A DNA stretch of 32,274 nucleotides. Origin: Bryobacterales bacterium. GTDB taxonomy: Bacteria; Acidobacteriota; Terriglobia; Bryobacterales; Bryobacteraceae. Below are positions 8,600 to 16,910 of this stretch, in pieces (position 1 is the stretch's first letter; each line of letters opens with the position of its first letter). The stretch spans positions 1-32,274 of the forward strand of contig JADZAF010000213.1 in the NCBI GenBank assembly GCA_020852755.1, given 5' to 3'. The notes beneath the pieces were generated by a model that saw only the letters and a program-made list of their open reading frames with translations, did no database searches and was not told the origin of the DNA. The translations under genes were made by a program, and so were the position numbers.

Positions 8600-9298
8600 T
8601 CAGCGCTTGACGATGACTTCCCGCAACTGCTCGCGGGTGAGGAAGAACTTGAGGGAGTCGAACCGCTGGAAGAGCTTTTCCAGGGTGCGGTTGTTGAAGG
8701 TCTGGACGGGCGGACGGAGGCCCCGGTCGGCCAGCAGCAGGGTCGCGTCGTCGTGGATCTTGAAAGTGTAGACCGGGCGGGGGGTCAAACGCTCCTGGGC
8801 GTTGAAGATGGCCAGGAGGTAGCTGCCGGGTTTAACGATATGGTAGAGGCGGTTGAGGGTGGCGGCCAGCAGAGGCGGGGCCATGTACTGGAGCACATCC
8901 CAGACCAGCACGCCGTCCAGTTGCGCCTCGCCGTAATCGAGGTTCTGGCGCAGGAAGTTCTCGATCTCCGCCGGGTGGGATTGACCGGCCTCGGCCTCTC
9001 CATTGAAACTGGCGTCCAGGCTGCGGAGGAAATCCTCGGAGTAAAGTTTGTGCCCCAGGCTGGTGATGAAGTTGATGTTGGCCTGGTTGGTTTCGCCCAG
9101 ATCGAGGATGGAAAGGCCGCTGTAGTCCTTGATGTAAGCGAAGAACTGCTCGAGGCCGTGGCTATGGCGGGCGTAGACGCTATCCGGCGCAGGGCCCGGG
9201 GGCTGGGCACTGGAATCCGGTATGCGCTGGCCGTTGACGGCCGGCGGAGCCGCCGCGGAATGGCCACGGAGGATCGTTCTAAGTCGTTCCGGCAGCAA
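8600..9298 (-). CDS. SAM-dependent methyltransferase-like protein downstream of bactofilin
   Basis: The 232-residue protein resembles class I SAM methyltransferases. A motif-I-like segment, LSILDLGETNQANINFI, appears at about residue 61. A segment like the motif after strand 4 reads LDGVLVWDVLQYM, followed by LYHIVKPGSYLLAIFN, where the family usually has a late strand with Pro-Gly. The glycine loop is weak (DLGETNQAN rather than DxGxGxG), so SAM binding is uncertain. The start is a TTG at 9298-9296 with GGAGGCGGAG just upstream. It follows the bactofilin by 50 bases and is probably in the same transcript. The substrate is unknown. Confidence 0.65.
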   Translation of the reverse strand: MLPERLRTILRGHSAAAPPAVNGQRIPDSSAQPPGPAPDSVYARHSHGLEQFFAYIKDYSGLSILDLGETNQANINFITSLGHKLYSEDFLRSLDASFNGEAEAGQSHPAEIENFLRQNLDYGEAQLDGVLVWDVLQYMAPPLLAATLNRLYHIVKPGSYLLAIFNAQERLTPRPVYTFKIHDDATLLLADRGLRPPVQTFNNRTLEKLFQRFDSLKFFLTREQLREVIVKR

Positions 9299-9348
9299 CC
9301 CGCTCCGCCTCCTGCAACCTCCCTGGTGTTATGCCTCTATACCCGATC

Positions 9349-9891
9349 TTACCGCTTCACCTCGACGATTGGGGGCGTATTGGAGGCAGCCATGGCCGGG
9401 TGTGGGCGGGGCGGCGGCGGTGCGGGCTTGGGGGCCTCGGGACGGGCGATGTCGATGCTGCCTTTGAAGAAGGCGCCGTCCTCGATGATGATACGGGTGG
9501 TTTTGATGTCGCCCACCAGCTTGGCATCCTTGCGGATGTCGATTTTATCGCTGGCTTCCACGTTGCCGTGAACCGTGCCCAGGATCACGATTTCCCGCGC
9601 CTTGATGCCGGCCTCGACCTTGCCGTTGGGTCCGATGGTGATGCGGTGCTCCTGCGCCTCGAGCGTGCCGTCGATCTCGCCATCCACGAACAAATCCTCG
9701 CGACTGATGATCTCGCCTTTGATGGTGACGGACTTGCCGATGCTGGCGGCCCCTCGGGGAGGTTCCGGTTCGGTATGACGGTAGGGGGTTGTCGACAAAG
9801 GCAGTCCCTCCTTGATGAGTTCGGAAGAAGAAGACGGCGGCATAGATGCCGGTTTGGGAGTAAATGGTTCCTGACTGCGTTTATTCCACAT
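9349..9891 (-). CDS. bactofilin (polymer-forming cytoskeletal protein)
   Basis: The 180-residue protein has a central right-handed beta-helix of the bactofilin/DUF583 family. Regular repeats include SIGKSVTIKGEIISREDLFV, DGEIDGTLEA, ITIGPNGKVEAGIKAREIVI, GTVHGNVEASDKIDI and KLVGDIKTTRIIIEDGAFFK. The core covers about residues 50-150 and is flanked by Pro/Ser-rich ends that look disordered. Bactofilins self-assemble into filaments without nucleotide and scaffold cell-wall or envelope enzymes. The start ATG has AGGAGGT 14 bases upstream, a long spacing; an in-frame TAG between them rules out a longer N-terminus. The gene lies 61 bases downstream of prmA, and the gap carries a direct repeat (9915-9933). 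Confidence 0.9.
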   Translation of the reverse strand: MWNKRSQEPFTPKPASMPPSSSSELIKEGLPLSTTPYRHTEPEPPRGAASIGKSVTIKGEIISREDLFVDGEIDGTLEAQEHRITIGPNGKVEAGIKAREIVILGTVHGNVEASDKIDIRKDAKLVGDIKTTRIIIEDGAFFKGSIDIARPEAPKPAPPPPRPHPAMAASNTPPIVEVKR

Positions 9892-9914
9892 TCGCTAAAA
9901 ACGGACCTCCTGCT

Positions 9915-9933
9915 CACGATAACTGCACGATAA
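9915..9933. promoter_or_regulatory. tandem CACGATAA repeat ahead of the bactofilin gene
   Basis: CACGATAA occurs at 9915-9922 and again at 9926-9933, an exact 11-base period. The block is framed by CTCA on one side and TGAG on the other. It sits in the only AT-richer stretch between prmA and the bactofilin start, 24 bases before that start. The one-helical-turn spacing would suit two protein contacts on one DNA face. It may also include part of a promoter. Function is inferred from position only. Confidence 0.35.
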
Positions 9934-9952
9934 TGAGTGGCGGCACCCCTGA

Positions 9953-10792
9953 TTATACCTCAGGCTGCCGGAAAGTCCCGGTTTTCTTCCAATTCTCTTT
10001 GCAGCCGGCCAGCAGGGTCCAGCCGGCCTTCCGCCAGGCGCCCAGGACCGCGCCGCCCGCGGCTTGAAAGGCGGCTTCGACGGCCTGCTGTTCGGCGGCC
10101 TCGAAGCCGCTCAGCAGGGCGATACCTCCGGTACGGAGACAGCGCACGATATCCGGTGAGAGTTCCGCGACTGCGGCGGCGCTGATGTTCGCGAGCACGA
10201 GGTCGACGGAAGCGGAGCGGGCGGCGGCGGCCGAGCCATGGAAAAGCGGCGCCCGGACGGCGGCGGTTTCCAGGCGGCTCCGGGCCACGGCGAGGGCCTC
10301 CGGATCGATGTCGCAGGCCAGCACCCGGCCGGCGCCCAGCAGCCAGGCGGCTTCAGTCAGAATACCGCTGCCGGCGCCGATGTCGAGCACGGTCATGCCG
10401 GGCTTGAGGAAACGCTCGGCGGCTTCCAGGCAGAGCTGGGTGGCTTCGTGGGCGCCGCTGCCGCAAGCCAGGCCGGGGTTGATGGAGATGCGCAGCCGGC
10501 CGGGAGGGGCGGGGCTGTCGAGCCAGTCGGGGGCCAGGAAGAAGCGGCTGCCGACGAGCAGGGGCTGCCAGAAGGAGCGGGAGACCTGCACCCAGTCGCG
10601 CGGCTCCTCGAATTCGAAGCCGGCCAAGTGGCCGGAGAAGCGATCGCGCAGGGCGGGGGCCCGGCGGTCGTCCTCGAAGAAGGCGCGCAGGCCGGAGCCG
10701 GTTTCGAGGATGCCGCAGCAGCCGGCCTCCCACAGTTCGGCGAGGAGCAGGTCGCGGTCAGCTTGCCTGGTATCCAGGCGCAGAGAGAACAT
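9953..10792 (-). CDS. prmA: PrmA, ribosomal protein L11 methyltransferase (divergent)
   Basis: This 279-residue protein has the PrmA architecture: an N-terminal substrate-recognition domain (MFSLRLDTRQADRDLLLAEL) and a C-terminal class I SAM domain. Key motifs are GLACGSGAHEATQLCLEA (usually GLAFGTGxHPTTxLCLE), TVLDIGAGSGILTEAAWLLG for SAM binding, DIDPEA, and LANI in place of the usual NILA. The enzyme methylates lysines of L11 in the cytoplasm. The Phe-to-Cys and Thr-to-Ser changes in the signature make this a divergent member, but the order of motifs is right. Its ATG lies only nine bases from the divergent start at 10802, so its promoter must lie inside the neighbouring gene. Confidence 0.82.
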   Translation of the reverse strand: MFSLRLDTRQADRDLLLAELWEAGCCGILETGSGLRAFFEDDRRAPALRDRFSGHLAGFEFEEPRDWVQVSRSFWQPLLVGSRFFLAPDWLDSPAPPGRLRISINPGLACGSGAHEATQLCLEAAERFLKPGMTVLDIGAGSGILTEAAWLLGAGRVLACDIDPEALAVARSRLETAAVRAPLFHGSAAAARSASVDLVLANISAAAVAELSPDIVRCLRTGGIALLSGFEAAEQQAVEAAFQAAGGAVLGAWRKAGWTLLAGCKENWKKTGTFRQPEV

Positions 10793-10801
10793 AGTGAGGA
10801 A

Positions 10802-11686
10802 ATGAAACTACAAGGTATTTTCCCACCGATCACCACCCCCTTCGACGCAAACGGCGAGGTCTACCCGGTGAAACTGCGGCACAACATAGAAAAATGGAAC
10901 CGGACGGGACTGGCCGGATACGTGGTTTGCGGGTCGACGGGCGAGAGTGTGATGCTCACGGCGGATGAGAAGTACGCGCTGTGGGAGCTGGTGGCGCAGT
11001 TCGCGGCTCCGGAGAAGCTGCTGATCGCGGGAACGGGGATGGAGAGCGTCCGCGAAACGGTGTGCCTGACCAACCGGGCGGCCGAGATGGGATACAAGGC
11101 GGCCATGGTGCGGACCCCGCACTACTACAAGAACCTGCTGAACAAGCCGGAGGCGCAGATGCTGTACTTCCGGGCGGCGGCCGACCAGTCGAAGATCCCC
11201 CTGATCATCTACAACTGGCCGCAGGCGACCGGTCTGGACATCGCGGCGGAGGCGGTAGCGGCGCTTTCCGAGCACCCGAACATCGTGGCTGTGAAGGAGA
11301 GCTCGGGAAATCTGGAAAAAGTGATGCAGATGATCCGGGAGGTGAAGCCGGGTTTCCAGGTGCTGGTGGGGTCGGCGCCGACGCTGTGGCCGTCGCTGCT
11401 GATGGGATCCTGCGGGGCCATCCTGGCGTTTGCGAACGCGGCTCCTTTTTCCACCCTGGCGATCTGGGAGGCGTACCGGACGCGGGAGGAGCAGGCAGGC
11501 AGAGAGTGGCAGGACCGGGTGGCGCGGGCGGCGGTGCTGGTGACGAGCAGGTACGGGGTGCCGGGGCTGAAGTACGCCATGGATCTGAAGGGGTACTATG
11601 GCGGGCCGCCGCGGCTGCCGCTGTGCGTGCCCTCGATGGAGGCGAAGCGGGAGATCGAGGAGGCGTTCCGGGACCTGCCGGAGTGA
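10802..11686 (+). CDS. DapA/NAL-superfamily aldolase, closest in pattern to 4-hydroxy-2-oxoglutarate aldolase
   Basis: The 294-residue TIM-barrel enzyme belongs to the DHDPS/N-acetylneuraminate lyase superfamily. It has GSTGES at residues 44-49, the catalytic Tyr at Y137 (IIYNWP) and the Schiff-base Lys at K165 (VAVKESSG). Details such as GIFPPITTPF at the start, the late GVPGLKYAMDLKGYYGGPP segment, and NWPQATGLD resemble eukaryotic HOGA1 more than E. coli DapA. It may therefore cleave 4-hydroxy-2-oxoglutarate or a related 2-oxo acid rather than make dihydrodipicolinate. No lysine-pathway gene is nearby. The start at 10802 has GAGGA just upstream; longer frames are shadows of prmA. Confidence 0.85.
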   Translation: MKLQGIFPPITTPFDANGEVYPVKLRHNIEKWNRTGLAGYVVCGSTGESVMLTADEKYALWELVAQFAAPEKLLIAGTGMESVRETVCLTNRAAEMGYKAAMVRTPHYYKNLLNKPEAQMLYFRAAADQSKIPLIIYNWPQATGLDIAAEAVAALSEHPNIVAVKESSGNLEKVMQMIREVKPGFQVLVGSAPTLWPSLLMGSCGAILAFANAAPFSTLAIWEAYRTREEQAGREWQDRVARAAVLVTSRYGVPGLKYAMDLKGYYGGPPRLPLCVPSMEAKREIEEAFRDLPE

Positions 11687-11739
11687 GGCGGGGAAGGCCG
11701 CGCGAAACGGAAGAGAGGCGGTGTACGTCGGCAAACTTG

Positions 11740-12372
11740 ATGAAGAGGCTATTGCCGGCAGTATTGCTGTGCGTTCCCGCCCTGACCGCCCAGCCCATTT
11801 CGCTTGGCGTGAAGCTGGGCGCCCCGCTGAATGACGCTTTCGATACCCTGGCCGACCCGGGTGAACTGCTGCGCTCGGAGACCAAGCGGTACACGATCGG
11901 GCCCACCTTCGAGCTGCACCTGCCTTTCCGGCTGAGCGTGGAAGTCGACGCGCTGTACAAGCAGGCCAACTTCTCTTCGTTCCAGCAACTGGCGGACTCG
12001 GTGGTCACTGCGTCGTCTTCGGTGAACTCCTGGGAGGTTCCCGTGCTGTTGAAGTATCGATTTTCGGGTGGGCTGATACGCCCGTTCGTCGATACGGGAG
12101 TATCTTTCAATACGCTTACGGGAGTCAGCGAGATCCGCGACTTCTTCCGCGTTCCCGGCATACGGGAGCGGGTGGGGGACCAGCCGGTATTCGAAGACAG
12201 CTACCGGAGCGGCTTCGTGCTGGGCGGGGGGATCGAGGTGCGAGTGCCGTTCCTGCGCATCTCGCCCGAAATCCGCTACACCCGCTGGGGTTTCAAGAAC
12301 TACAGGGATATCCGGGGCCTGCTGGATTCCTCCGACGACCAGACCGAGTTTCTGCTGGGGATCACGTTTTGA
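11740..12372 (+). CDS. small outer-membrane beta-barrel protein (first paralogue)
   Basis: The 210-residue protein starts with a signal peptide (MKRLLPAVLLCVPALTAQP). It continues as alternating amphipathic strands, including YTIGPTFELHLPFRLSVEVD, SWEVPVLLKYRF, RPFVDTGVSFN and ISPEIRYTRWGF, and ends in LLGITF. The terminal Phe is the usual barrel-assembly signal. This is an opacity/OmpA-N-like eight-stranded barrel by appearance. It has a clear paralogue at 25454 with the same order of segments. No specific ligand can be inferred. The ribosome binding site before ATG 11740 is weak; GAGAGG lies about 20 bases upstream. Confidence 0.8.
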   Translation: MKRLLPAVLLCVPALTAQPISLGVKLGAPLNDAFDTLADPGELLRSETKRYTIGPTFELHLPFRLSVEVDALYKQANFSSFQQLADSVVTASSSVNSWEVPVLLKYRFSGGLIRPFVDTGVSFNTLTGVSEIRDFFRVPGIRERVGDQPVFEDSYRSGFVLGGGIEVRVPFLRISPEIRYTRWGFKNYRDIRGLLDSSDDQTEFLLGITF

Positions 12373-12449
12373 AACACGCTGCCGGCCGCCGGCTCTCCGC
12401 CCGCGGTATGGACAGCTGACGGCTGACGGCGGATGACTACAATAAGACT

Positions 12450-13958
12450 ATGACCCTCCTGGGGCGCGGCTGCGCCGTCGTGCTACTCGCACCTTTGCTG
12501 TTACCGGCTCAGGATTTGCGGGAGTTTGAGAAACGGGTTACGGAGTTCACGCTTGCCAACGGCCTGCATTTCATCGTGGCGGAACGGCACGAGGCTCCGG
12601 TGGTTTCGTTTCACACTTATGTGAACGCCGGTTCGGTGGACGATCCGCTGGGGAAGAGCGGGCTGGCGCACATGTTCGAGCACATGGCGTTCAAGGGCAC
12701 CCCGCGCATCGGAACCACCAACTGGCCGGCCGAGAAGAAGGCGCTGGAGGCGGTGGAAGCCATCTACGACAAGCTGGAGGCCGAGCGGCGCAAGGAGTTC
12801 CGGGCGGACGGCGAAGTCATCCGGAAGCTGGAAGCGGAATTGCAAAAGGCCGTCGAGGCGGCCAATCGGTACGTGGCGCCCAACGCCTATCCGCGCATCA
12901 TCGAGGAGAACGGCGGGGTGGGTTTGAACGCGGGCACCGGGCTCGACTCGACGAACTACTACTACAACTTCCCCTCCAACCGGACGGAGCTGTGGTTTTT
13001 GCTGGAATCCCAGCGTTTCCTGACGCCGGTGTTCCGCGAGTTCTACAAGGAGCGCGACGTGGTGCGCGAGGAACGGCGCATGCGCATCGAGTCCAGCCCG
13101 CAGGGTAAGCTGATGGAGGCGCTGCTTTCCACGGCCTTTGCGGCGCACCCTTACGGCCGCTCCCCGGCCGGCTGGGCCAGCGACATCGAGAACCTGCGGG
13201 TAGAGGATGCGGAGAGTTTCTACCGCACTTACTATGTGCCGGGTAACATGACCATCGCGATCGTGGGAGACGTGGAGGCGGCGGCGATGCGGCGGATGGC
13301 GGAGAAGTACTTCGGGCGTTTGCCGGCGCGCCCCCTGCCGCCCCGGGTGATCACCCGGGAGCCGGACCAGGCCGGGCCGAAGCGCGTGGAGGTGGAGTCG
13401 CCCAGCCAGCCGCTGGTGTTCGTGGGCTACAAGCGGCCCGACCAGCACGACAACGACGACCCGGTATTCGACGTGATCTCCGGAATCCTGGCGAGCGGGC
13501 GCACGGGGCTGCTCTATCGCGAGATGGTCCGGGACAAGAAGCTCTCGCTGGCGGCCATGACGGCGGCCACCTTCCCCGACGCCAAGTACCGCAACCTGTT
13601 CCTGTTCTTCCTGGTGCCCGCCATCGGCCATTCCACCGACGACAACCTGAAAGCCTTCTACGACCTGCTGGAGCGCTTCAAGAAGGAGAAGGTGGACACG
13701 GAGACCCTGGACCGGGTGAAGACCAAGACGCGTGCCGGCCTGATCCGGCAGCTGGACAACAATGCCGGGCTGGCTTCCCTGCTGGCGAGTTACTACGTCA
13801 ACTACGGCGACTGGCGTAAGTTGTTCACGTCGATTGACGAAATCAACCGGGTTACGGCGGAGGACGTGCAGCGGGTGGCCCGGCAGTATTTCGTGGACGA
13901 GCACAAAACGGTCGCTTACCTCTATCAGGACAAAGCGGCCGCGGGAGGCGCGCGATGA
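12450..13958 (+). CDS. M16 zinc peptidase, catalytic subunit
   Basis: The 502-residue secreted protease of the pitrilysin family has a signal peptide (about residues 1-20, ending LLLPAQ) and the inverted zinc site HMFEH at H74, E77 and H78. A distal acidic helix (DVVREERRMRIE) supplies the third ligand. A helical insert of about 60 residues follows the zinc motif (about 90-150). In the C-terminal half, where partners carry an Arg-x6-Tyr pair, it has R361 but Ala368, so the Tyr is missing. This fits an MPP-beta-like subunit that needs a partner. It overlaps the next gene by ATGA. It probably cleaves peptides in the periplasm. Confidence 0.92.
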   Translation: MTLLGRGCAVVLLAPLLLPAQDLREFEKRVTEFTLANGLHFIVAERHEAPVVSFHTYVNAGSVDDPLGKSGLAHMFEHMAFKGTPRIGTTNWPAEKKALEAVEAIYDKLEAERRKEFRADGEVIRKLEAELQKAVEAANRYVAPNAYPRIIEENGGVGLNAGTGLDSTNYYYNFPSNRTELWFLLESQRFLTPVFREFYKERDVVREERRMRIESSPQGKLMEALLSTAFAAHPYGRSPAGWASDIENLRVEDAESFYRTYYVPGNMTIAIVGDVEAAAMRRMAEKYFGRLPARPLPPRVITREPDQAGPKRVEVESPSQPLVFVGYKRPDQHDNDDPVFDVISGILASGRTGLLYREMVRDKKLSLAAMTAATFPDAKYRNLFLFFLVPAIGHSTDDNLKAFYDLLERFKKEKVDTETLDRVKTKTRAGLIRQLDNNAGLASLLASYYVNYGDWRKLFTSIDEINRVTAEDVQRVARQYFVDEHKTVAYLYQDKAAAGGAR

Positions 13959-16081
13959 CCAGACGTTTCCTGCTCGCGGCCGTTCTACCCCTGTGGCTGG
14001 CCGGGGCCGGTGAGGCCCAGACCGCGCCGGCCAGGGCCGGGCGGCAGCCGGCCATTCCTTCGCACACGCAGCTGCGCTTCCCGCCGCTCAAGCCGATCCA
14101 GATCCCGCCCGTGGAGCAGTACACGCTTCCCAACGGGATGAAGGTATACCTGCTGGAGGACCACGAGCTTCCGCTGGTGAGCGGTACGGCGCTGGTACGC
14201 ACCGGCAACCTGTTCGATCCGCCCGAGAAGGTCGGGCTGGCCACCATGACCGGCATGGTGCTGCGGACGGGAGGAACGCAGGCCCGCACGGGCGACGAGA
14301 TCGACGTGCAGCTGGAGAACATCGCGGCGGCGGTGGAGAGCGACATCGGGGAGACCAGCGGCCGGGTGTCGTTCTCGGCGCTGAAAGAGAACACGGATGA
14401 AGTGATGGGCGTGTTTCGCGACCTGCTGACCGCGCCGGAGTTCCGCCAGGAGAAGATCGACCTGGCGAAGAACGAGCTGCGCAGCTCGATCGCGCGGCGC
14501 AACGACAGTCCTTCCGGCATCGCCTCGCGGGAGTTCGCCAACCTGGTGTACGGGCGGGACAATCCTTACGGCTGGACGATGGAATACGAGCACCTGGGGC
14601 GCATCCAGCGCGACGACCTGGTGGCCTTCTACCGCCGCTATTTCTTCCCGGCCAACATCATGCTGGCGGTATACGGCGATTTCTCCACGGCGGAGATGAA
14701 AGCCCGCATCGAAAAGCTGTTCGGAGGCTGGAGCTACCAGCAGCCGGCCGTGCCGCCGTTTCCGAAGGTGCCGGGCAAGCCGGAGCCCGGGGTGTTCCTC
14801 GGCGAGAAGCCCGACGTCACCCAGACGTTCTTCGAGGTGGGGCACCTGGGCGGCACGTTCCGGGACAAGGACTACCCGGCGCTGGAGGTGATGGGGGACA
14901 TCCTGGGCGGCGGTTTTCGCAGCCGGCTGTTTCAGAGGGTGCGGACCCAGATGGGCATCGCCTACAGCATCTCGGCGTATTGGGGAGCGAACTACGGCCA
15001 TCCGGGGCTGTTCCGGGCCGGGGGCAGCACCAACTCGGCCTCCACGGCGGCAGCCATACGGGCGGTGCGGGAAGAGATCGAGCGTATCCGCAGCGCGCCG
15101 GTGTCGGCGGAGGAGTTGAAGGCGGCGAAGGATTCGGTGCTGAACAGCTTCGTGTTCAACTTCGACACCAAATCGAAGACTTTGAACCGGCTGCTGCGCT
15201 ACGAATACTTCGGCTACCCGCGCGATTTCATCTTCCAGTACCAGAAGGCGATCGAGGGGGTGACCGGCGAGGACGTGCTGCGGGTGGCGAAGGAACATCT
15301 CAAGCCGGAGCGGCTGACCATCGTGGCGGTGGGAAATCCGAAGGATTTCGGGCAGCCGCTGAGCAGCCTGGGGCTGCCGGTGAACAAGCTCGACCTGACG
15401 ATTCCCGAGCCCAGGCAGGAAAGCGCGCAGGCCGACACGGCCAGCCTGGAGCGCGGGCGGCAACTGCTGCAGCGAGTGCAGCAAGCGCTGGGAGGAGCGG
15501 AGCGCCTGGCGGGCATCCGGGACCTCACCACCGTTTCGGAACTGACGATGGCTCGGGGCGGCATGAAGGCCAGGAACACCAACCGCTGGGTGGCGCCCGA
15601 GCACCTGCGGCAGGACAGCCAGCTGCCGTTCGGAAAGATGGCGGTGTACTCGGACGGAAAAACCGGGTGGATCGTGAGCCCGCAGGGGGCGGGCCCGCTG
15701 CCGCCGCCGCTGATGCAGCAGGTACGGGGCGAGCTGTTCCGCATCTACCCGCGCCTGATGACCAGCGACCGCATTCCCGGCCGGACGGTGAACCATGCGG
15801 GACCGGGCCTGTTGGAAATCTCCGGGGAGGGCATGACCGTGAAGCTGTACGTGGACGAGAAGACGGGCATGCCGGTGAAGGAAGCCTACTCGTCGCCGGG
15901 CATGGGAGGAGCGCCCAGCCAGGTGGAGGAAATCTACGGGGAATTTCGGGAGGTGGACGGGGTGAAGGCGCCGTTCCGGATCACTGTGATGCAGAACGGA
16001 CAGAAGTTCGCCGAGGCGAACATTTCGGAGTACAAGTTCAATTCGGGCTTGACCGTGGAGGAGGTCAGCAAGCGTCCATGA
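13955..16081 (+). CDS. M16 non-catalytic partner fused to a C-terminal LolA-like domain
   Basis: The 708-residue protein has a signal peptide (about residues 1-22, ending AGEAQ) and two M16 halves. At the zinc site the HxxEH motif is replaced: T97, G100 and M101 occupy the three key positions, so it cannot bind zinc. It does carry R330-x6-Y337 (RTQMGIAY), the substrate-binding pair missing from the upstream subunit. From about residue 495 an extra domain of about 210 residues resembles the LolA/lipoprotein-sorting fold (GRQLLQRVQQALGGAERLAG onward). The next gene encodes a similar domain alone. Start and stop both overlap their neighbours by ATGA, which favours equimolar translation. Confidence 0.9.
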   Translation: MTRRFLLAAVLPLWLAGAGEAQTAPARAGRQPAIPSHTQLRFPPLKPIQIPPVEQYTLPNGMKVYLLEDHELPLVSGTALVRTGNLFDPPEKVGLATMTGMVLRTGGTQARTGDEIDVQLENIAAAVESDIGETSGRVSFSALKENTDEVMGVFRDLLTAPEFRQEKIDLAKNELRSSIARRNDSPSGIASREFANLVYGRDNPYGWTMEYEHLGRIQRDDLVAFYRRYFFPANIMLAVYGDFSTAEMKARIEKLFGGWSYQQPAVPPFPKVPGKPEPGVFLGEKPDVTQTFFEVGHLGGTFRDKDYPALEVMGDILGGGFRSRLFQRVRTQMGIAYSISAYWGANYGHPGLFRAGGSTNSASTAAAIRAVREEIERIRSAPVSAEELKAAKDSVLNSFVFNFDTKSKTLNRLLRYEYFGYPRDFIFQYQKAIEGVTGEDVLRVAKEHLKPERLTIVAVGNPKDFGQPLSSLGLPVNKLDLTIPEPRQESAQADTASLERGRQLLQRVQQALGGAERLAGIRDLTTVSELTMARGGMKARNTNRWVAPEHLRQDSQLPFGKMAVYSDGKTGWIVSPQGAGPLPPPLMQQVRGELFRIYPRLMTSDRIPGRTVNHAGPGLLEISGEGMTVKLYVDEKTGMPVKEAYSSPGMGGAPSQVEEIYGEFREVDGVKAPFRITVMQNGQKFAEANISEYKFNSGLTVEEVSKRP

Positions 16082-16905
16082 AATTCCGCCGCGCGCTGTT
16101 TGTTGCGTCCCCGCTGGCGATGTGCCTGGCAGGGGCTTTTTCGTTGTCCGCGCAATCCAGCCAGGAGCGCGGAAAGCAGGTGGTCGACCAGGTCCTGGCG
16201 GCGCTGGGCGGCGACCGCTTTCTGGCCATGCAGGACCGGGTGGAGGAAGGCCGCGCCTATTCCTTCTACCGGGAGGAACTCTCGGGGCTGACACGGGCCA
16301 AGATCTACACCCGCTACCTGACGCGTCCGGAGCCGCCCACGCCGGGCTTTTTCGGGTTGCGGGAGCGGCAGGCCTTCGGCAAGGACGAGTACAGCGCGGT
16401 GGTCTTCAGCAACGACACCGGCTACGAAATCACCTTCCGGGGAGCGCGCCCCATGCCGGCGGCCACGGTAAACCGGTGGAAGGAGAGCACGCTGCAGAAC
16501 GTTTTCTACATCCTGCGGCAGCGTTTGGGGGAGCCTGGCCTGACCTTCCAGTTCATGGGAACCGACGTGTTCGAGAACCAGCCGGTGGAGATCGTGGAGA
16601 TCGCGGACAGCGAGAACCGCATCGTCACGGTCTATTTCGGAATGTCCACCAAGCTGCCGGTGCGGCAGGTCTTCTACCGCCGCGATCCGGAAACCAGGCA
16701 GCGGGTGGAGGAGGTGACCCGGTTCTCGAAGTACCGCGACGTGGGCGGCGGGGTCATGTGGCCGTTGACCATCCTGCGGGAGCGCGACGGCGAGAAGATC
16801 TACCAGATGTTCTCGGACGCGGTGACCATCAACCAGGATCTGAAAGACGACCTGTTCACGCTGCCGGGCAACATCAAGATACTGAAACCCAGGCGCGTGC
16901 AGTAG
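16078..16905 (+). CDS. LolA-like periplasmic protein of the M16 operon
   Basis: The 275-residue protein has a signal peptide (about residues 1-26, ending FSLSAQ). Its domain begins GKQVVDQVLAALGGDRFLAM, like the C-terminal extension of the preceding M16 partner. Strands such as PVEIVEIADSENRIVTVYF and LPVRQVFYRRDPETRQRV fit the LolA/LppX half-barrel that holds hydrophobic ligands. It has no lipobox Cys. ATG 16078 overlaps the previous stop by ATGA, so the three proteins are probably made together and may act as one complex in the periplasm. Its ligand is unknown. Confidence 0.7.
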   Translation: MKFRRALFVASPLAMCLAGAFSLSAQSSQERGKQVVDQVLAALGGDRFLAMQDRVEEGRAYSFYREELSGLTRAKIYTRYLTRPEPPTPGFFGLRERQAFGKDEYSAVVFSNDTGYEITFRGARPMPAATVNRWKESTLQNVFYILRQRLGEPGLTFQFMGTDVFENQPVEIVEIADSENRIVTVYFGMSTKLPVRQVFYRRDPETRQRVEEVTRFSKYRDVGGGVMWPLTILRERDGEKIYQMFSDAVTINQDLKDDLFTLPGNIKILKPRRVQ

Positions 16906-16910
16906 CGACG

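Noticed and set aside
8753..9571. Plus-strand frame opposite the methyltransferase and bactofilin
   Set aside because: The minus strand gives clear bactofilin repeats and a methyltransferase outline; the plus frame has no recognisable features.
13985..16294. 769-residue minus-strand open frame opposite the M16 partner
   Set aside because: Rich in Arg, His and Pro with no motifs; a GC-rich shadow of an unmistakable plus-strand M16 gene.
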